NCBI GenBank assembly: GCA_949739465.1
Contig: CATIYQ010000099.1
Span: forward strand, 1 to 6,266
Source: an uncultured Peptococcaceae bacterium
GTDB lineage: Bacteria; Bacillota; Dehalobacteriia; UBA4068; JAAVYR01
DNA length: 6,266 bases
Reading direction: 5' to 3'
Shown here: positions 5,176 through 6,266 of the stretch, in pieces
Numbering within the stretch: position 1 is the first letter of the stretch
How the letters are laid out: every line of letters starts with the position of its first letter
Program-made: the position numbers and the translations under genes
The notes under the pieces: model-generated
Databases searched by the model: none
What the model saw: only the letters and a program-made list of their open reading frames with translations
What the model was told of the DNA's origin: nothing

Positions 5176-6266
5176 CTACTTGGCAAAATAGTTTTCAATA
5201 CCGTTAGCAATGCCATACGCCATCCTATCACGGAAACTATCGGAAGCAAGAAGCATTTCTTCTTCTAAGTTGGAGATAAAGGCAGTTTCGATTAAAACAG
5301 ACGCCATATCCGTTTCCCGAATGACGGCAAAGTTATCTTCCCGCACCCCATAGTTACTTCTGCCTGCACTGGCAAGAACAGCATTTTGAATACACTCAGC
5401 CAGGCGCTGCCGCTCCGTCCGATTGTAACGGGAATTGCCTGCAGGAGCATAAAAATAAGTGCCTGTTCCATTGGCAGCTTTGCTGGTAGAAGAATTGCAG
5501 TGAATGCTGACAAACACATCACTGTCCAGTGCGTTTGCCATCCACGCCCGTTCATACAATGTTAGATAGCTGCCGCCGGTTCTGGTCATGACCACCGTTG
5601 CACCACGACCTTCCAGATAGTCTCTGGTCTTTTTCCCTATTTCCAGCGTAGCGATTTGTTCATGCAAGCCCCCTGTCCCCACTGCACCGGAGTCCATACC
5701 ACTGCCGGAAGCTGAGGTATAAGTGCCATGCCCCGGGTCTAAGACGATAAACTTGCCAATCAGACTGGAACTACCAATTTTAACGCTTAGAGATTTTTGG
5801 TCGTCACCCCTGGTAACCGCCACATGCTGCTTACCGCTCCAAGTAATTTTTAATGCGCTGTGGTCTTCGTTTTCATAGGTCACCGATACACCGTTTGCTT
5901 GGGCTGCAGATAAATCTCCCTGCAACTTGGCATCGGTATAAAGAATCACGCCATTAGAAATATCTTCCGTACGATACTGAACTACCTCACTTGCCGTAAT
6001 CTGCAAATTAATACCATAGGAAGTTGTTGTTCCTTTGACCTCGCCGCTGCCAAGAGCGTCGCCACTAGCATTCCATTGCAACATTTCTCCCTGGGTTGGC
6101 GCATAAGAGGACCGTTCCGCGCCTACCGTATCCACATAACAACTTCTTACCCAACCGGTGGTAGACCCGGTGGAAATTTCATACCAACTGTTATTCTGGT
6201 CTAAAATAGTGCCTTTTTCCGATAAAATATTGATGATTGTCCCCGATGGCAGGCTGGTAATCTTCG
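5176..6266 (-). CDS. SH3b-containing N-acetylmuramoyl-L-alanine amidase (5' part beyond window)
   Basis: The reading frame is open from the right edge to the TAG at 5178-5176: 362 visible residues, with the N-terminus, signal peptide and promoter outside. Visible residues 1-46 are the end of a bacterial SH3 domain (SLPSGTIINILSEKGTIL, NNSWYEI, TGWVRSCYV), usually a wall-binding module. Residues about 60-165 are beta-rich and unassigned, perhaps a divergent AMIN-like region. From about 170 comes a zinc-dependent Amidase_3 domain: VLDPGHG with ligand H179, HEQIATLEIG with E202, SIHCNS with H255, and SVLIETAFISN with catalytic E326. It would cut the amide bond between MurNAc and L-Ala of the stem peptide, outside the cell, in wall remodelling or daughter-cell separation. 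An internal GTG at 6135 is not the start because it lies inside the SH3 domain. The gene precedes rdgB in one operon. Confidence 0.95.
   Translation of the reverse strand, partial: KITSLPSGTIINILSEKGTILDQNNSWYEISTGSTTGWVRSCYVDTVGAERSSYAPTQGEMLQWNASGDALGSGEVKGTTTSYGINLQITASEVVQYRTEDISNGVILYTDAKLQGDLSAAQANGVSVTYENEDHSALKITWSGKQHVAVTRGDDQKSLSVKIGSSSLIGKFIVLDPGHGTYTSASGSGMDSGAVGTGGLHEQIATLEIGKKTRDYLEGRGATVVMTRTGGSYLTLYERAWMANALDSDVFVSIHCNSSTSKAANGTGTYFYAPAGNSRYNRTERQRLAECIQNAVLASAGRSNYGVREDNFAVIRETDMASVLIETAFISNLEEEMLLASDSFRDRMAYGIANGIENYFAK

Noticed and set aside
6133..6135. GTG as the start of the amidase.
   Set aside because: The same frame continues to the right edge and encodes the end of an SH3 domain, so the gene starts outside the window.

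Overview
The window looks like chromosomal DNA of a strictly anaerobic Bacillota (Clostridia or Negativicutes type). The reasons are strong AGGAGG-like ribosome binding sites, an iron-sulfur-rich oxidoreductase pair, an SH3b/Amidase_3 wall hydrolase, a secreted CAP protein, moderate GC and simple sigma-A-like promoters. No mobile element, CRISPR array, phage gene or integrase is visible, and no genus can be fixed from sequence alone.

Layout. (1) 1-1002, minus: N-terminal 334 residues of a membrane-anchored FAD-dependent oxidoreductase, cut by the left edge. (2) 1168-2958, minus: a two-gene operon, an aldo/keto reductase with a C-terminal two-cluster ferredoxin domain followed by a small iron-sulfur flavoprotein, closed by a terminator at 1111-1138. 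(3) 3065-3448, plus: two promoters, tRNA-Gln(CUG), tRNA-Lys(CUU) and a strong terminator. (4) 3618-4457, plus: a secreted CAP-domain protein with a Cys/Asn/Gln-rich linker. (5) 4567-6266, minus: an N-acetylmuramoyl-L-alanine amidase (open at the right edge) followed 12 bases later by the XTP/dITP pyrophosphatase gene rdgB. The CAP and rdgB genes converge on one shared bidirectional terminator.

The most interesting signal lies between genes. The FAD oxidoreductase and the reductase/flavoprotein operon are separate transcription units, yet each has a nearly identical promoter: 27 of 36 positions are the same, in two exact blocks of 16 and 11 bases, with TTGCTA-N17-TATGAT at the same place and similar purine-rich leaders. 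One copy carries a 13-base palindrome in its spacer. The simplest reading is that the three redox proteins form one small regulon under a common regulator not encoded in this window. Their substrates cannot be read from the sequence.

The tRNA, rdgB and amidase genes are ordinary housekeeping genes. The CAP protein is a familiar family with an unusual Cys-rich spacer.
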